Virus record (IMG/VR): IMGVR_UViG_3300042922_000281
Coordinates: 1-39,433 of that record
Reading direction: 5' to 3' (one strand)
Length of the DNA: 39,433 nt
Source of the DNA: a virus
Positions 1 through 7,279 of this stretch are shown here, piece by piece. Position 1 is the stretch's first letter, and each line of letters starts with the position of its first letter. The position numbers and the translations under genes were made by a program. The notes beneath the pieces were generated by a model that was given only the letters and a program-made list of their open reading frames with translations, made no database searches and was not told the DNA's origin.

Positions 1-127
1 GAACAATCTCCTGCTGTTGCGGGTTCATGCCCTGAACGGCAGGAGGTGGCGCCTGAAGGGCTTGGGCCAGAGGATTGGCCTGTGCTACCCGAACGGGGGC
101 GGATGCCGCCTGTGGGGCTCCCTGTGC
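1..127. repeat. Terminal direct repeat, left copy (circular overlap)
   Basis: Bases 1-127 are identical to 39307-39433. The overlap lies inside an open reading frame that stays in frame across the join, so it shows the contig is a closed circle of 39,306 bp. A length of 127 matches a common assembler k-mer, which makes a biological terminal repeat less likely. The true physical ends of the packaged DNA cannot be read from this. Confidence 0.95.
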
Positions 128-1240
128 CGTTGGCGAGGCGAGCGAGTTCTGGCCCCCGCCGAAGTTGTTGGCGGGCTTGCCATCCCTCGACCAATCCACT
201 GCGGTCGGAATGGCCTCGGCAGCCTGCGGGGCTGTCTTGGCGAGTTGTTCCTGCGCCCAAGCCCTTTGGGGCTCCGGGGTCAGCGGATTGTCAATCATCG
301 CCTGGAAGTTAGCGGCCTCCGAGTTGCTCGCGCTTGCAATGCCGATGCTGGGATCGGTGCTTGCGACCTGAACCGGCCTCGCCGGCTGTGCCTGCTGCAC
401 GGGGGCAGGCTGATTGACACTTGCCACCAGAGCCGCGTCATCCATGACAGGCTGGCGCTGGCCATAGCGCGACAAGTTAGCCGCGAACTTGCCGACGTAA
501 TCCCTGCCGGATGTGCCGAGGCTGTCTCTAGCTTCGTCTGCCGAGCCACCACGCGGGCGCCCGGTGAACCATACGGAAGCGGCGTCCTCGGGAGCGCCGT
601 ACTTCTGAATGCTCTGCGAGAACTTGGCGTCAAAGATCCGGTCTTGAAGCTCTGGGCTCTTCAGGAACTCGTCAGCCGATACCTCACGCCCGAGAACCTC
701 CTTCGACCATGAAGGGAGGTTCGCTTCCATGACCTGATAGGCACCAAGCGCACGGCCATATTTCTCATGGGTCGGGCCGACGATGCCGTAATTTCCGCCG
801 CTTTCAATGTCTTTGATGGCCTGACGGTAACTGGCCATATCGGTGCCGCCGCCCGTGTATGGGTCGCCGCCAAAGGCAGAGGTTGAATAGCCGGTGCCGC
901 CGTCATTCGGGGCAGCGGAGGGAGACGGAGCACCCGGCGTATTCGTCGCCTGCGCATTGGTCACCGCACCGGACGAACCACCCGCCCCGCCCCAATTCAT
1001 AAGGGCATTGGCGAGCAGACCGGAGGCTTTATCGTCAGCCTCCTTCTCATCCCGTGCAATCATGCCAGCGAGCAGACCGCCGAACGCCTTCTCGGCCACC
1101 TTCGCAGCCGCCGCGCCGCCCGAATAGACCGGCCCCACTTGGCCGCCCATCAGGCTTTGCGCCAGAGCCATCTTCTGCTTGGCTTCCTTGGAGGTGTCCG
1201 CGCTGTCCTCATCGAACATTTTCGCGAAGTTAATCGCCAT
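1..1240 (-). CDS. Virion lysozyme (SLT-like)/DNA-ejection protein, N-terminal part; gene split by the contig join
   Basis: This is codons 1-413 of a 748-codon gene. The ATG at 1240 overlaps the TAA of the gene upstream (TAATG). The frame is open through base 1 and continues in frame at 39306 to the stop at 38300. Residues about 135-230 form a lysozyme/soluble lytic transglycosylase-like domain: IESGGNYG carries the likely catalytic Glu146, followed by ALGAYQVM and a helical segment with DEFLKSPELQDRIF. Gln/Ala/Pro-rich linker follows. Position among tail genes fits an ejected virion protein that locally opens peptidoglycan during DNA entry. The family of the lysozyme domain is recognised by motif only. 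Confidence 0.85.
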   Translation of the reverse strand, partial: MAINFAKMFDEDSADTSKEAKQKMALAQSLMGGQVGPVYSGGAAAAKVAEKAFGGLLAGMIARDEKEADDKASGLLANALMNWGGAGGSSGAVTNAQATNTPGAPSPSAAPNDGGTGYSTSAFGGDPYTGGGTDMASYRQAIKDIESGGNYGIVGPTHEKYGRALGAYQVMEANLPSWSKEVLGREVSADEFLKSPELQDRIFDAKFSQSIQKYGAPEDAASVWFTGRPRGGSADEARDSLGTSGRDYVGKFAANLSRYGQRQPVMDDAALVASVNQPAPVQQAQPARPVQVASTDPSIGIASASNSEAANFQAMIDNPLTPEPQRAWAQEQLAKTAPQAAEAIPTAVDWSRDGKPANNFGGGQNSLASPTAQGAPQAASAPVRVAQANPLAQALQAPPPAVQGMNPQQQEIV

Positions 1241-2301
1241 TACAGGCCCTCATAGTTGACGGCATAGAAGCCATTGGGCTGCATCACAGCAATATCCGGG
1301 TTTTCCTGCGCCATCACGCCCACCTCAACGTCATCCGACCAGAGGTAGCGATAGCGGTAGAAGCGGCGCCCGTTGGCTTCATGCGAGAACGAAACATCGC
1401 GCTTGAGACGAGCATCGGACCACTTATAAAGCCCTGCACCCAAGATGTTGCCCGCCGCGCCCGCAATCGCGCCATTGTTCGCGGCCTTCATCTGCTGACG
1501 CTGCGACCAAGCGTTCTGCTCCATCTGAGCCGAGTCATAGATGTACTGCCCCACCGGGGTCTCGCTCATCTGCGAGGACTGGAACGGGGTGAACTGCGGC
1601 ATCGTCACCTGCCCACCGCTCATCAGAGCCGTGATTTCGTTGATGGGCTGATTGCGCAAGGCAACCCGCTCCTGGAACGCCCGCTCGCGGTTGGTGCCCT
1701 GCTGCGCCTGCTCCGCACGGCTCTCCGCACCAGATGCCAGGAACGTCTGCGTCCTTGCATCATTCGCCTGACGGTTGCTCTCGTCCATGGCCTGATTGAA
1801 AGCGTCCGAGCCTCGCACCAAGCCCTGATTGATGAGCTTGCTTTCAAGCGAATTGCGGTCCCGATCGAGCTGCGGGTTCATCCGGGCTTGCAGAGCCTCT
1901 TCCACCTTCTGGCGGTAGGCTTCCGAATTGCCGGGAGCATCAGGCAGGCCGTCCGTGTTGATGGGCTGGCCCATCAGGTCAGTGAGCTTGCTCGTCTGCT
2001 GGATGGCTAGATTGTTGAGGCCCTGACCAAGCTGGTTCTGCTGGTCGTAAAGCGCCTGCTCCTGCGGGGAAAGCTTCTGCGTCCGGGTGTATTTCGGGAC
2101 CGTGTAGGTTTTGCCCGTGGTCGGGTCCCAGATTTTTTCATTCCCCGTCACCTTGTAGTCAACGCTGCCGAGCACACTGCGCTCGTTGGCGTTCGCCATG
2201 GTGGTGTTGGCGCGGGCTGTCGTGACGTTTGAGCCGGTCTGAGCAGCGGCTGTCGCGTATGGATCGGGCGGCGGCGGAGCCTTCGGAACTGACTTCCCCA
2301 C
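1240..2301 (-). CDS. Virion protein with C-terminal peptidase S74-like (tail-spike chaperone) domain
   Basis: The protein has about 353 residues. I prefer the GTG at 2301, which has AGGA eight bases upstream and overlaps the stop of the preceding gene; the ATG at 2328 is an alternative. The N-terminus (KAPPPPDPYATAAAQ) is a common phage virion pattern. The middle is Gln/Asn-rich and helical. The C-terminal 60 residues begin SDARLKRDV, the hallmark of the S74 intramolecular chaperone, and end with GVMAQENPDIAV and a Tyr-rich strand. In fibres this domain trimerises and cuts itself off. Here it sits on a helical protein rather than a beta-rich fibre, so its substrate is uncertain. It is coupled to the lysozyme/ejection gene downstream. 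Confidence 0.75.
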   Translation of the reverse strand: MGKSVPKAPPPPDPYATAAAQTGSNVTTARANTTMANANERSVLGSVDYKVTGNEKIWDPTTGKTYTVPKYTRTQKLSPQEQALYDQQNQLGQGLNNLAIQQTSKLTDLMGQPINTDGLPDAPGNSEAYRQKVEEALQARMNPQLDRDRNSLESKLINQGLVRGSDAFNQAMDESNRQANDARTQTFLASGAESRAEQAQQGTNRERAFQERVALRNQPINEITALMSGGQVTMPQFTPFQSSQMSETPVGQYIYDSAQMEQNAWSQRQQMKAANNGAIAGAAGNILGAGLYKWSDARLKRDVSFSHEANGRRFYRYRYLWSDDVEVGVMAQENPDIAVMQPNGFYAVNYEGL

Positions 2302-2738
2302 TATGAATTTCCTTTCAACCAGCGGCATTCGTCTCGCAACGTGCCGAAAATCATCAAATCTTCTTTGCCGTCCAAACCACGCTTCATGACGCCTTCGAGT
2401 TTGAACCCGAGCCCTTCAGCGAGGCGTCTCATGCGCTTGTTCTTGCGGCCAATAGGAGCGGTCATCCGCACACAACCCAACTGTCCGAACGGGTATGCGT
2501 AGAGTTCCCGTAAGGTCTGCGGCGTGGCCCATCGCGGAGAGTCAAAGGCCATGTGAACGTGAACGTCATGGCCAGAGAATGCCGTGAACACGACACCTCC
2601 AACCAATTCACCATCCACGACCACGCCAAGGGCGGTACAGTCACCAAAACCCTTGTCTCCCACGGACGGGATGCGCGAAGCCACCATGGCGGCAACCTCG
2701 CGGTCAGCGCCGTATAAAATGCGTCCGATGAGTTTCAT
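2301..2738 (-). CDS. GNAT-like acyltransferase, phage type
   Basis: The 145-residue protein has the length and strand pattern of the small GNAT-fold proteins in podovirus late operons. A central GVVFTAFSGHDVHVHMAF stretch is consistent with strands beta3-beta4. It is followed by a helix with ELYAYPFGQL, a strand VRMTAPI, and RMRRLAEGLGFKLEGVMKRG, the usual GNAT end in which a displaced organism-level motif (LGF) precedes the last strand. The substrate is unknown; in related phages the gene also sits beside tail genes. No Shine-Dalgarno sequence is evident before the ATG at 2738. The upstream gap holds a plus-strand CRISPR-like repeat. Confidence 0.7.
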   Translation of the reverse strand: MKLIGRILYGADREVAAMVASRIPSVGDKGFGDCTALGVVVDGELVGGVVFTAFSGHDVHVHMAFDSPRWATPQTLRELYAYPFGQLGCVRMTAPIGRKNKRMRRLAEGLGFKLEGVMKRGLDGKEDLMIFGTLRDECRWLKGNS

Positions 2739-2754
2739 TCGTTTGAGTTTTCGC

Positions 2755-2760
2755 TATAAT
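2755..2760 (+). promoter_or_regulatory. Perfect -10 box (TATAAT) of the solitary-repeat transcript
   Basis: TATAAT lies on the plus strand, with six bases between its end and the first G of the CRISPR-like repeat at 2767. That places the expected transcription start at or next to the first repeat base. The -35 region is weak (TTTCAT at 2733-2738, spacing 16). Plus-strand transcription here would be antisense to the late operon. Confidence 0.6.
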
Positions 2761-2766
2761 AGCTAT

Positions 2767-2795
2767 GTCGTCCTGCGAAGGACGTGGATTGAAAC
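2767..2795 (+). repeat. Solitary type I-C-like CRISPR repeat unit
   Basis: The 29-base element starts GTCG and ends CGTGGATTGAAAC, the conserved ends of type I-C repeats as I know them. Between them is a perfect 6-bp stem, 2769-2774 with 2779-2784, closed by a GCGA tetraloop. Eleven bases (2785-2795) follow the stem, matching the 11-base handle that Cas5 leaves in type I-C crRNAs. It is about three bases shorter than the usual 32-base repeat, all in the stem. No second copy is found nearby and there are no cas genes. Confidence 0.75.
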
Positions 2796-2827
2796 GGTCA
2801 GCTTCCTTGCGTTCGGATAACCGCACA

Positions 2828-2856
2828 GTGGTGGCATCTGTGATGGATGCCACCAC
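2828..2856. terminator. Strong hairpin after the tail nozzle gene and the solitary-repeat transcript
   Basis: An 11-bp perfect inverted repeat (2828-2838 with 2846-2856, 7-base loop) lies three bases past the nozzle stop on the minus strand. It could end or protect transcripts from either side. Neither strand has a good T-run, so factor-independent termination is uncertain. Confidence 0.5.
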
Positions 2857-2859
2857 CTC

Positions 2860-4419
2860 TTAGAAAAACCCGCCCGGTTCCGTCAGAACGTCAATCGAGT
2901 TGAGAACGAAGGTCTGGGAGAGCGAGCCCGCAATGGCGACCGAGCCAACCTGCCCCATACCCTGAATGGACTGCCACACAGCGGCAGGGGTGCTTTCCGC
3001 CTGCCAGGAGGCCACATCCCATTCCGCCACGTCCCAGATCGCGCCCGCATCGGTAATCATCGGCGCACCCGAGATGATGGGCGGTGTCGTGTCGTAGTCT
3101 ACCTTGAGGTCAATGCTGACCGTGTAGCCTTCCGGCGCCCGCACAAGAGGCCGCGCTGCGATAAACCGCTTGGTCTGCGGGGTTTTCAGGTCGGTGAATG
3201 CCGTCTGCATGGTGAACGAGATCGAGGCCCCGTTGTCCAGATACTCACCGCCGAACCTGTAGACCGTGCCGCTGTGAGACCCGAAGTAGAGCCCGGAGCC
3301 GAGAAGCGACCAGCAGCCGGCGTCCATGCCCTTGAAGCGGCACCAGCCGCCCGTATCCAGGTCCATGACGTATTGGTGAGCGGTGCCCCGCTCGGCCACC
3401 GGCACATTGACAATGAGCAGCTTGCCGGCCGGATAATCCAGCACCTGCCAGCCGAAGTAAGTCCCGCTCGCGGCGTAAGCCTGGGCAAAGGCACCTGAGA
3501 TAGCATCGGTGATCGCCACCTTGCTTTGACCCGAGACGTTCAGATCGAGCAGCGTGGAGAGCAGAGCCACGCCCTGAGAGGTGATGATGCCGAGATCCCC
3601 GCCGACCTTGATGAGACAGCGCTTGCCGATGGGCTCGCCAATGCGGAAGGTGCCAACCTTGCTCCAGGTCGAAGCGTCTGCCGGGTCTGTGCCCTGATAG
3701 ACAACCACCTGCCCCTTGGAGGTGATGAACGCGGCGTAATCGTCCATGCCGTCGCCACCGTCATGGGTCCATGTGCCAATGGCAACCAACTCGCCCCCGA
3801 GATTGCACAGGGGGCCGAGGGGAAACTTGGTGGCTGCGCCCTGAACGGCAGCAACGTCGAGATACCACGCATCCAGCGTCCCGCTCTGTGTGAACCACAA
3901 CCGGGAGGCATGAACAGCGATGTTGGAGAAGGTGGAGGCGGTTGCTCCCGTGACATCCGGGGAGCGATCAACCCAGGTCGTGCCGTCATAGGTGCGAAGG
4001 CCGTTCGCTCCGTTCACCGCGCAGAGGAAGTTACCGCCCGTGGCGCCGAAGTTGACATGCTGCCAGCGGCCATTGGTGAGGGAGGAGACCGCAACCGCCC
4101 CGACTGCGCCGGGATTGGTTACGTTGTAGATAGCGGTTGGCGTTGCGGCAAAGAGCCGGTTGCTGCCAGATGGCGGCGCATACTCCATCAGGCTTTCGAT
4201 GTAGGTGCCCAGACCCGTCACATGGGAGGCGCAGCCCTCCCGAAGAACCACCCCGCCCGTGGTCGGGATCATGTTGTCGAGGGTGATGGCATATTCCGGC
4301 TTCATGGCCGGAAGGGGGTCTCGGGCATTCCAGCCCTTAGAGGGTGCCGGGATGGTTTTCAGTTGCGCATTCTGTGCGAGGGAGGCGCGGCCCTTCCGTT
4401 TAGCCGGGGGTCGTGCCAT
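2860..4419 (-). CDS. Tail nozzle / tail tubular protein B-like
   Basis: The 519-residue protein has a basic N-terminus and then a long succession of short beta strands with aromatic and glycine turns, as expected for a beta-propeller-like tail tube tip. NARDPLPAMKPEYAI and DNMIPTTGGVVLREG near the start are typical of the P22 gp10/T7 gp12-like family in alphaproteobacterial podoviruses. The start ATG overlaps the last base of the adaptor stop (TAATG). Pairing with a gp4/gp11-like adaptor directly upstream supports the call. A solitary CRISPR-like repeat and hairpin follow its stop. I infer the role from family resemblance and order, not from a catalytic motif. Confidence 0.65.
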   Translation of the reverse strand: MARPPAKRKGRASLAQNAQLKTIPAPSKGWNARDPLPAMKPEYAITLDNMIPTTGGVVLREGCASHVTGLGTYIESLMEYAPPSGSNRLFAATPTAIYNVTNPGAVGAVAVSSLTNGRWQHVNFGATGGNFLCAVNGANGLRTYDGTTWVDRSPDVTGATASTFSNIAVHASRLWFTQSGTLDAWYLDVAAVQGAATKFPLGPLCNLGGELVAIGTWTHDGGDGMDDYAAFITSKGQVVVYQGTDPADASTWSKVGTFRIGEPIGKRCLIKVGGDLGIITSQGVALLSTLLDLNVSGQSKVAITDAISGAFAQAYAASGTYFGWQVLDYPAGKLLIVNVPVAERGTAHQYVMDLDTGGWCRFKGMDAGCWSLLGSGLYFGSHSGTVYRFGGEYLDNGASISFTMQTAFTDLKTPQTKRFIAARPLVRAPEGYTVSIDLKVDYDTTPPIISGAPMITDAGAIWDVAEWDVASWQAESTPAAVWQSIQGMGQVGSVAIAGSLSQTFVLNSIDVLTEPGGFF

Positions 4420-5129
4420 TAAACGCTCCAGTTGCCGTCAGGAATGCCGGGATCGGAAAGCGGGTCTTCGCAGCCGCCGCCCATGTTGAGCTTGCCGCCT
4501 CCGAGATCAGTTGCCACAAGACGATCACGCCTCGCCTCGTATTCCTCGCGGAGAGGATCGGCATACATGCCCTTGGCGGCCATGAACTTGGTCTTGATGC
4601 CGTCCACGATGAGACGCCCCGGCCAGATGGTCGTATCCGTATCGGCTGCGAACTCTTCACGGGCTGCCCCGCCCGAGGCTCGCGCCCAGGCACTCGAGAC
4701 GTATTCATAAACCAGCACTTCCCCATCAGCCGAGGGCGTCGGGTTAATGCGGATCACATCGCCCAGGATGCGGAAGCGACGATAGGTCGGGTCAACCATG
4801 CCGCTTTCACGAATGGCGCGGTCTGCCTGCGGGGTTTCCGGGCCGATCAACCGCCACTGGTTCGTGCGGTCCCATCCGGTATCCGAGATGAAGCCCGCGA
4901 AGTCTGCCGGCAGGGGGTAATCAGACTGACCGTTGACGGTCGAAACCGTGGCAAGGGTCTGGAGTGCCGTCCAGGGGTGATGTTCTGCGAGATCAGCCCC
5001 GGTGGCATTGGCGAAGTCAAAGAGTTGCTGCGTTTGAATATCAGCATTGCCGACTACTGCGGCAGGGCGCGGGATGCCCATTTCGCCCGCAGCACGCCGG
5101 ACGATTTCAAGAAGCGTATTGAGGGCCAT
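4419..5129 (-). CDS. Head-to-tail adaptor (gp4 / tail tubular A-like)
   Basis: The 236-residue mostly helical protein has LFDFANATGADLAEHHPW near residue 40, the pattern seen in adaptor proteins that dock below the portal ring. A strand-rich centre (VNGQSDYPLPADFAGFISD) follows, then a C-terminal helix with EEYEARRDRLVA. Length and position next to the nozzle gene match podovirus adaptors. It would join the portal dodecamer to the nozzle. Its stop is shared with the start of the nozzle gene, so the two are probably translationally coupled. Confidence 0.7.
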   Translation of the reverse strand: MALNTLLEIVRRAAGEMGIPRPAAVVGNADIQTQQLFDFANATGADLAEHHPWTALQTLATVSTVNGQSDYPLPADFAGFISDTGWDRTNQWRLIGPETPQADRAIRESGMVDPTYRRFRILGDVIRINPTPSADGEVLVYEYVSSAWARASGGAAREEFAADTDTTIWPGRLIVDGIKTKFMAAKGMYADPLREEYEARRDRLVATDLGGGKLNMGGGCEDPLSDPGIPDGNWSV

Positions 5130-5143
5130 TCAGGTTCTTTCGA

Positions 5144-6475
5144 TTAAACAAGAGTTGCAGCCCAAGCCTGGACGGCTTGTCGCGCCCTGTGATGCCCTGC
5201 GGCATTCGGGTGAACGCCATCAGCGGTCAAAGCCCCGGCGTCGGTTGCCCACTTGCCGGGGTTGGCTGGGTCTTCCACATAGGGATTGGGGTCAATCACA
5301 GCATCAAGCAGACCTTGCCCCACCTGGGCCTTGATCCAGGCGTTGATCTGGTCCCGCAGGCCGCCTACCCCAAAGCCGGTGAGAGGCGTCTGCCCTGCCG
5401 GTGTCGCGTAGGTGCCGGACACACGCGGCATGATGAGCGATTGGGCCGTATACTTGCCCCGTTTCTTGGCAAATCCCCACAGTCGGGTGTAGCGGTCCTG
5501 CAAGGCCGTCAGGGTCGGAGCGCCGACAACATCGTTTGTGCCAATGGCAAACAGAACGTGCGTGGCATAGTTCAGCAGGGACAAACGGCGATGAATGTCG
5601 AGCCCGTTCAACGTGGCTGACCAGTCCATAGACTGACCACCTCGTGACAGGTTCACGAACGGGAGGAGGGTATCGTCCGCAAGGCGTAAGCCCCGCGCCG
5701 CGAACCCCAGCCCTTGCCCAAGCAGGAGGTTGGAAACGGCGCTGTCACCGCTTCCGTCCGCAATGCTGTCCCCGAAGATCGCAACAGACGCAGCCGGCGC
5801 ATCGGTTTCGCCCAGGATCGCCAGAGGGCCATAACCCGGCACCGTTGTCCCGGTGATTGCGCCCGTGTTGTAGACGACGCTTGCCGTCGTGTTGCGGATT
5901 TGGTTCTCACCAATGTTGCTCTCGCCCGCAAGCAAAGAGCCAGAGGCGTTGGTATAGCCCACGGGGAACTGCTGCCCCGTGCTGACAACGACATTCGACC
6001 GCACCGCAAAGAGCTGGCCGGGGGCAAGGGTGACGCCCACCGGATCAGACACGACAATCCCGGAGCGCCCATTGATGACAACGGACAGCGAACCATTGAA
6101 CGAGACCGGAACCGTTGTTCCACCAAGCTCAATCGCAGCCGAGACCGTGATTGGGTTAGGCCCGTCCGTATCGACGGAGGCACCCGCATAGAAGTTCCCG
6201 AAGACAAGGCGGATATTCGAGGCAGACGCGCGGCCATTGCGGGCGGCAATGCGTCCGTCAGCATTGGTAAAATTGCTGTCTGACGCGCCGCCCCCGAGGG
6301 CATTGTATAAGTCGCCTTTGCCTGCGATGATGCTGGGCGAACGGTTGGCGGAATTGATGCTTTGCAGCCAATTCCCCAGCGGCTTCTCAACTCCCACGAC
6401 CGTCACGGGCATTTCATGCGGTTGGTCTGCGACCGGACCCGTAGGCGCCCCGATCAGCGGCAGGTAGTAGGTCAT
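5144..6475 (-). CDS. Tail protein with SGNH/GDSL esterase domain
   Basis: The 443-residue protein has an N-terminal virion-anchoring region and a beta-rich domain up to about residue 220. The SGNH hydrolase follows: block I GDSIADG (Ser237), block II NLSRGG near 275-280, block III GTND (312-315) and block V DGVHPN (Asp419, His422). All four catalytic blocks are intact. Such domains in tail spikes remove O-acetyl groups from host surface polysaccharide. The first residues (MTYYLPLIGAPT) resemble those of the second esterase (MTVYLPIAVAPT), suggesting a shared attachment peptide. Confidence 0.85.
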   Translation of the reverse strand: MTYYLPLIGAPTGPVADQPHEMPVTVVGVEKPLGNWLQSINSANRSPSIIAGKGDLYNALGGGASDSNFTNADGRIAARNGRASASNIRLVFGNFYAGASVDTDGPNPITVSAAIELGGTTVPVSFNGSLSVVINGRSGIVVSDPVGVTLAPGQLFAVRSNVVVSTGQQFPVGYTNASGSLLAGESNIGENQIRNTTASVVYNTGAITGTTVPGYGPLAILGETDAPAASVAIFGDSIADGSGDSAVSNLLLGQGLGFAARGLRLADDTLLPFVNLSRGGQSMDWSATLNGLDIHRRLSLLNYATHVLFAIGTNDVVGAPTLTALQDRYTRLWGFAKKRGKYTAQSLIMPRVSGTYATPAGQTPLTGFGVGGLRDQINAWIKAQVGQGLLDAVIDPNPYVEDPANPGKWATDAGALTADGVHPNAAGHHRARQAVQAWAATLV

Positions 6476-6508
6476 TCGTCACTCTCAGGAAGGGGGAGGC
6501 GGAGGGGG

Positions 6509-7279
6509 TTAGGCTGGATCAGCCGGCGTGATATCAAGCCCGTAAGTCTCAACGAAATCACGCTCGATCATCGACAGAAATTCACGGTTGGCGATTAGGT
6601 CCTGCGTAACCATGAGCCAGTCAGAGACAAGCCCCTTGAACTGAATGCCCGCCAACCCTGGACGCGGCCCACCGATTGAAAGCGGCTGCGTGGTCCCCGG
6701 CGTGTTGTTGTTGGCGACCGGAACTGCCTCCATGCCGTTGGCGCGGAACCGTGTGACCACACCATCCGTAGACAGGATGGCAAGACACCAATTCCCAAGC
6801 CCTATGCCTGATATCGTGCATTCGCCCGAACCGTGCTTTCCTTTAACGGCCCCGGCTGTCGTGATTGCAATACGGGCGTTCGCACTTGAGGAGGTGTATT
6901 TACTGACGACTTGCCCCTCTACTGCGAGGGTGGGGTCGGCTTTGAACAGAACCACCCACCCGTAAGGGCTCGTCAGGGGGTATTCTGTCGTTCCGGCCCA
7001 TGTGTAGATATCATCCGTCCCGTCGAAGGAAGCCGCAGAGAACCCGGCAATAGCCGCATCCACAAGAGGACCACGCAGGGTGCTTGTCGTCTGCCTCATA
7101 AGGGCGGCTGAACCCTTCAGGTCGTTGAACTGCGAGATGGCCCCACTTGCTTGCGTCACATTCAGCGGGTCTGCCCTGAACCATGCCAAAAGACTAGGAT
7201 CGGAGAGGATTTGCTGACGGAGTGGGGTCGCTTTCGGCAGATTGGGATTACTGAACGTCGTCGCTACGTGAAGGGTCAT
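6509..7279 (-). CDS. LamG/concanavalin-like tail protein
   Basis: The 256-residue protein looks like a laminin-G/concanavalin-type jelly roll: DPSLLAWFRAD and NDLKGSAALMRQ near the start, a central ASFDGTDDIYTW, then alternating strands with GWVVLFKAD, GNWCLAIL and DWLMVTQDL. These domains bind glycans in phage tails. Its start overlaps the stop of the second esterase gene by four bases, so it lies between the two esterases in one unit. A receptor-binding role is inferred from fold and location. No enzymatic motif is visible. Confidence 0.6.
   Translation of the reverse strand: MTLHVATTFSNPNLPKATPLRQQILSDPSLLAWFRADPLNVTQASGAISQFNDLKGSAALMRQTTSTLRGPLVDAAIAGFSAASFDGTDDIYTWAGTTEYPLTSPYGWVVLFKADPTLAVEGQVVSKYTSSSANARIAITTAGAVKGKHGSGECTISGIGLGNWCLAILSTDGVVTRFRANGMEAVPVANNNTPGTTQPLSIGGPRPGLAGIQFKGLVSDWLMVTQDLIANREFLSMIERDFVETYGLDITPADPA

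Larger units (their letters stand above)
2767..2857 (+). ncRNA. Candidate RNA anti-CRISPR (Racr): repeat, 32-nt tail and terminator hairpin
   Basis: The predicted transcript starts at the solitary repeat, contains a 32-base spacer-like stretch (2796-2827), and ends in the strong hairpin 2828-2856. Phage-borne solitary repeats are known to act as RNA anti-CRISPRs by mimicking crRNA repeats and trapping Cas proteins in dead-end complexes. The promoter, repeat and hairpin together fit this arrangement. The weakest point is termination, since only CTCTTAG follows the hairpin rather than a clear T-run. It could instead be a remnant of an acquired mini-array used against competitors. Confidence 0.55.

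Noticed and set aside
1-127. Terminal repeat read as a T7-like direct terminal repeat
   Set aside because: It lies inside a coding frame that continues across the join, and 127 is a common assembler overlap length. A real packaged repeat cannot be shown from one contig.
17-712. Plus-strand frame of 231 codons
   Set aside because: It is antisense to the lysozyme/ejection gene, has Arg/Leu/Gly-rich composition and no domain. It is a shadow of high-GC coding.
2767-2856. A CRISPR array
   Set aside because: Only one repeat is present and no cas genes are found in the window, so it is not an array. The solitary-repeat reading fits better.
3526-4422. Plus-strand frame of 298 codons
   Set aside because: It lies wholly opposite the tail nozzle gene and shows no domain or ribosome-binding site.
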